Source: Lysobacterales bacterium (GTDB lineage Bacteria; Pseudomonadota; Gammaproteobacteria; Xanthomonadales; SZUA-36). Taken from it: 7,588 bases of DNA. The notes below the pieces were generated by a model. It was not told where the DNA came from, made no database searches, and worked only from the letters and a program-made list of their open reading frames with translations. Shown here piece by piece: positions 6,025 through 7,588 of the stretch. The translations under genes and the position numbers were made by a program. The DNA is taken from positions 1 to 7,588 of the forward strand of contig JAPHTE010000044.1 in assembly GCA_026196445.1 (NCBI GenBank). The letters are read 5' to 3'. Numbering within the stretch: the stretch's first letter is position 1; the number at the start of each line of letters is the position of its first letter.

Positions 6025-6170
6025 GACGAACAGGATTCCAGCTGACGGATCAGTCGCTGAATGTCTGCTACCGGCTGCGGTTTCAACCAAGCGAAATTTG
6101 ACCCGTTTCAATAACTTCTTCCTGGCGGAAAGCAGTTATTCATTGAGTGTGAAATTGAACTAGGCGAACG

Positions 6171-6191
6171 ACTGCAGACGGCCAAAAGGGG
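6171..6191 (-). repeat. Possible degenerate dispersed-repeat copy
   Basis: On the minus strand the segment reads CCCCTTTTGGCCGTCTGCAG followed by T. This resembles the CCGCTACTGGCCGA...GCAGC shape at 1511-1532 and 7432-7453 but is not identical. It is listed as a tentative third member. Confidence 0.25.
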
Positions 6192-6219
6192 TCCTTCGCG
6201 AATCACTTTCGCTTTGGAG

Positions 6220-6455
6220 ATGTTGGCTCAGTTGGCGCCAGTAAAGGGAGTGCTTTACTTACACCGATTTGAGAATGAAGCCATTGTGTGTACCAAGAGT
6301 AGGCGCCTTTAGGCGAGCACTTACCGGCATACGTTACAAAAGAATTTGACGAGTACTTAAAGTGCGGAAGGCTTGAGCATGGCTTTCTCAGAGTTCGCTG
6401 AGAGTCCTGTCGTGATGAGAAACTGGTAGCGTTCAGTTGCGTTAGACCAGGTTGA
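6220..6455 (+). pseudogene. Decayed IS91-family transposase, N-terminal zinc-binding fragment
   Basis: In the plus frame starting at 6303 the sequence reads EHLPAYVTKEFDEY and then LKCGRLEHGFLRVR (to 6398). A TGA at 6399-6401 follows where the family has the first zinc-binding Cys; after it, ESCRDEKLVAFSC continues in the same frame to 6440. This matches the transposase zinc-binding domain of IS91/ISCR-type Y2 transposases, whose consensus continues KRRGFCPSC; here it becomes VRPG and stops at 6453-6455. A short open stretch from ATG 6220 (phase +1 relative to this) may be the frameshifted start, interrupted by TAG at 6310-6312; that part is less certain. The catalytic HUH and tyrosine regions are absent, so the element is dead. 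Target ends could not be identified. A 100-residue minus-strand frame (6203-6505) is only its antisense shadow. Confidence 0.65.
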
Positions 6456-6491
6456 TCTTCTCTACCTAAAACGGTGAGCTCAAACCCGTAA

Positions 6492-6526
6492 CCGGCCCTC
6501 CCCACGATTCATGTGGTGAGGGCCGG
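6492..6526 (-). terminator. Long GC-rich hairpin downstream of the small secreted protein gene
   Basis: The 14-base arms 6492-6505 and 6513-6526 pair with a single mismatch around a seven-base loop. It begins 46 bases past the stop of the minus-strand gene 6572-7312. The trailing T-tract on the minus strand is poor (TTACGGGTTTG), so it may act as a weak or bidirectional terminator or as an RNA-end stabiliser. Confidence 0.55.
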
Positions 6527-6571
6527 CTTGTCAGTCAGGCGTTACGGTATAACTGTGCGAGACGCTCGAAA

Positions 6572-7312
6572 TCAATAAATTTCGATATCGAAGAACGCAT
6601 CGTCAACAGGGCTGAAATTGGATGAGTAAAGCAGGGGATCAGAGCAAGTGGCATCGACCGAACTTTCACACCCTAACCAATCAGCATTGAATGAGGTGAG
6701 GCGGTCGATGAGACGAATATGTATGCCTGCAGTGGTATTGCTGGTGCTTGCAGTGAACTGTTCATAGCTACTAACGCTCCCGAATACGATCGCGCCACCC
6801 GAGCTATTCATCCTCAGAATAATCCTTTGTCCACCGTCATAGACATCGAAGCCCGGAACGACAAGGTCAACATTAGCCAGGCTTGAAGTGCCCGTTTCGC
6901 AGGTTGTCGGAGTCGGGCATGGGTCAAAGGACAGGGGGTACTCGACAAGCCGAACGGTGTCACCCACACTCAACCCAGGCGTACCATCCGAGTCGAACAG
7001 GATAGCGATATCAGGATCGATGTCGACGTTGTACCCACCGTCTGTTGGGTCGGCATCGATGAACGCTCGTGCCAGTATAGCCGGGGGCGCAATGATGATC
7101 ATACATTCTTCATCCAGCGTGAGGCCATCGGGATACTGATCCCCATGATTCACGATGTGCTTTTCAACTGAATTACCATTGACTGAAAGCGGCACTAAAA
7201 TGCCGGCATCGGCGTCAAAGTGACAGATGTCTACCTTCGGTGTTTTGGCCGCCTGTGCCGTAGCTGCAAACAATACGAGAACGATTGATAAAATTATTCT
7301 TGTTAACTTCAT
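6572..7312 (-). CDS. Small secreted protein with a Cys-His...His-Gly-Asp motif
   Basis: A 246-residue exported protein of unknown function. Residues 1-21 form a signal peptide (MKLTRIILSIVLVLFAATAQA, cleavage after AQA). The mature N-terminus carries KVDICHFDADAG (26-37) and then SVEKHIVNHGDQYPDG (48-63). This is the recurrent exported-protein motif VxxCH...H...HGD found in many bacterial secreted proteins, where Cys30, His31, His52 and His56 could bind a metal; that last point is inference. The mature part has six cysteines (30, 70, 132, 138, 215, 223), enough for three disulfides, and acidic stretches (DIDPDIAILFDSDG, 97-110) that resemble calcium-loop composition. The rest is beta-rich and unrecognised. 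AGGGG at 7319-7323, six bases before the ATG, supports the start. It has its own promoter and no operon partner in view. Confidence 0.85.
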   Translation of the reverse strand: MKLTRIILSIVLVLFAATAQAAKTPKVDICHFDADAGILVPLSVNGNSVEKHIVNHGDQYPDGLTLDEECMIIIAPPAILARAFIDADPTDGGYNVDIDPDIAILFDSDGTPGLSVGDTVRLVEYPLSFDPCPTPTTCETGTSSLANVDLVVPGFDVYDGGQRIILRMNSSGGAIVFGSVSSYEQFTASTSNTTAGIHIRLIDRLTSFNADWLGCESSVDATCSDPLLYSSNFSPVDDAFFDIEIY

Positions 7313-7369
7313 GTATTACCCCTGTAATGGATTGGTATCCGTCCTGCCTGAAACGGCAAGTCAAATATA

Positions 7370-7399
7370 ACTATAGACGTAAATGCGACACATTATCAA
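7370..7399 (-). promoter_or_regulatory. Sigma70-type promoter of the small secreted protein gene
   Basis: On the minus strand: -35 TTGATA (7399-7394), 18-base spacer, -10 TATAGT (7375-7370). Each hexamer matches five of six consensus bases. The start of transcription would be near 7363, giving a leader of about 50 bases. No TGAGAC site is present here, so the gene is probably outside the proposed local regulon. Confidence 0.65.
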
Positions 7400-7431
7400 T
7401 GAGTGATATTTGAAGATGAAGGTTCAGGGGG

Positions 7432-7453
7432 CCGCTACTGGCCGATAGCTGCT
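7432..7453 (+). repeat. Dispersed intergenic repeat, copy 2
   Basis: CCGCTACTGGCCGA (7432-7445) is a 14-base exact match to the reverse complement of 1519-1532. It is followed by TAGCTGCT, comparable to the sequence flanking the other copy. A related CCGCTTTTG lies nearby at about 7480. Both clear copies are intergenic and in opposite orientation, about 5.9 kb apart. Confidence 0.45.
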
Positions 7454-7588
7454 ACAGGCAAGCTCAGCAATTGACTATCCGCTTTTGCCTTAATATCTGC
7501 CGTTTGGATATTTGTGGAATCACCGTGGTTCAAAACCAGCCAGCAAGAAGATTGGCAAATAGAACCCTGGTCAATGCAGATCAGAAAC

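Larger units (their letters stand above)
5970..6571. other. Long gap without an intact gene
   Basis: This stretch of about 600 bases contains the operator cassette of the CNB gene at its left end (5983-6024), an AT-richer segment of no recognised content (about 6030-6200) with a possible degenerate dispersed-repeat copy, the decayed IS91-type transposase fragment (about 6220-6455) and a long hairpin (6492-6526). Frames at 5978-6163 (plus) and 6203-6505 (minus) are present but I do not believe they are genes. Confidence 0.6.
7313..7588. other. Upstream region of the small secreted protein; otherwise no gene seen
   Basis: This holds the promoter and leader of the 7312 gene and a dispersed-repeat copy (7432-7453), then about 130 bases to the window edge. 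A minus-strand frame is open from the right edge (7587) to a TAG inside the repeat (7435-7437). At about 50 codons, with no recognisable motif, I do not call it a gene, though a partial gene tail cannot be excluded. Confidence 0.5.

Noticed and set aside
5978..6163. 61-residue plus-strand frame
   Set aside because: No ribosome site or motif, and it covers the operator-like cassette of the CNB gene.
6203..6505. 100-residue minus-strand open frame as a hypothetical protein
   Set aside because: It is antisense to plus-strand codons that clearly resemble an IS91-type transposase zinc-binding domain, has no ribosome site, and its own translation has no recognisable motif.
7435..7587. Minus-strand frame open from the right edge, as a partial gene
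   Set aside because: Only about 50 codons, with its stop inside a dispersed repeat, no motif and no coding bias I could judge. It cannot be excluded without the sequence to the right.
1..7588. CRISPR array, tRNA, rRNA, integron or defence-system genes
   Set aside because: No regularly spaced repeats, no cloverleaf-like segment and no nuclease, toxin or Cas-type motif was seen on either strand.

Overview
The window looks like chromosomal DNA of a free-living Gram-negative bacterium, most likely a gammaproteobacterium. This is inferred from a PriA very close in layout to the enterobacterial protein, a GlsB/YeaQ/YmgE-type membrane protein, an AraC-family regulator, and secreted proteins with Sec signal peptides and lectin/cadherin-like folds. 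No species can be named from the sequence alone.

Layout. Positions 1-879 (minus) hold the N-terminal 293 codons of the primosomal helicase PriA; the gene runs off the left edge. Divergent from it, 974-1219 (plus) is a small three-helix stress-type membrane protein (GlsB/YeaQ/YmgE family). A 329-base gene-free stretch follows, with hairpins and one copy of a dispersed repeat. All remaining intact genes are on the minus strand: an AraC-family regulator (1549-2571), a large secreted LamG/cadherin-like protein (2761-5187) ending in a strong intrinsic terminator (2702-2734), a stand-alone cyclic-nucleotide-binding-like (CNB) domain protein (5472-5930), and a small secreted protein with a Cys-His...His-Gly-Asp motif (6572-7312) that has a good sigma70-type promoter. 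Between the last two, on the plus strand, lies a decayed N-terminal fragment of an IS91-family transposase (about 6220-6455), covered by a spurious antisense reading frame.

How the parts may work together. The main novelty candidate is regulatory. A two-site cassette upstream of the CNB gene (5983-6024) recurs upstream of the secreted LamG gene (5332-5373). The two align without gaps, 30 of 42 bases identical, and each has two TGAGAC half-sites exactly 23 bp apart. A further TGAGAC site lies nearer the LamG gene and another upstream of the AraC gene. At the CNB gene the proximal site is centred about 42 bp upstream of the start site predicted from a GATAAT -10 box that has no recognisable -35, the usual geometry of an activator-dependent promoter. 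I infer a small local regulon linking the AraC regulator, the CNB protein and the secreted LamG protein. Which protein binds the sites cannot be read from the sequence.
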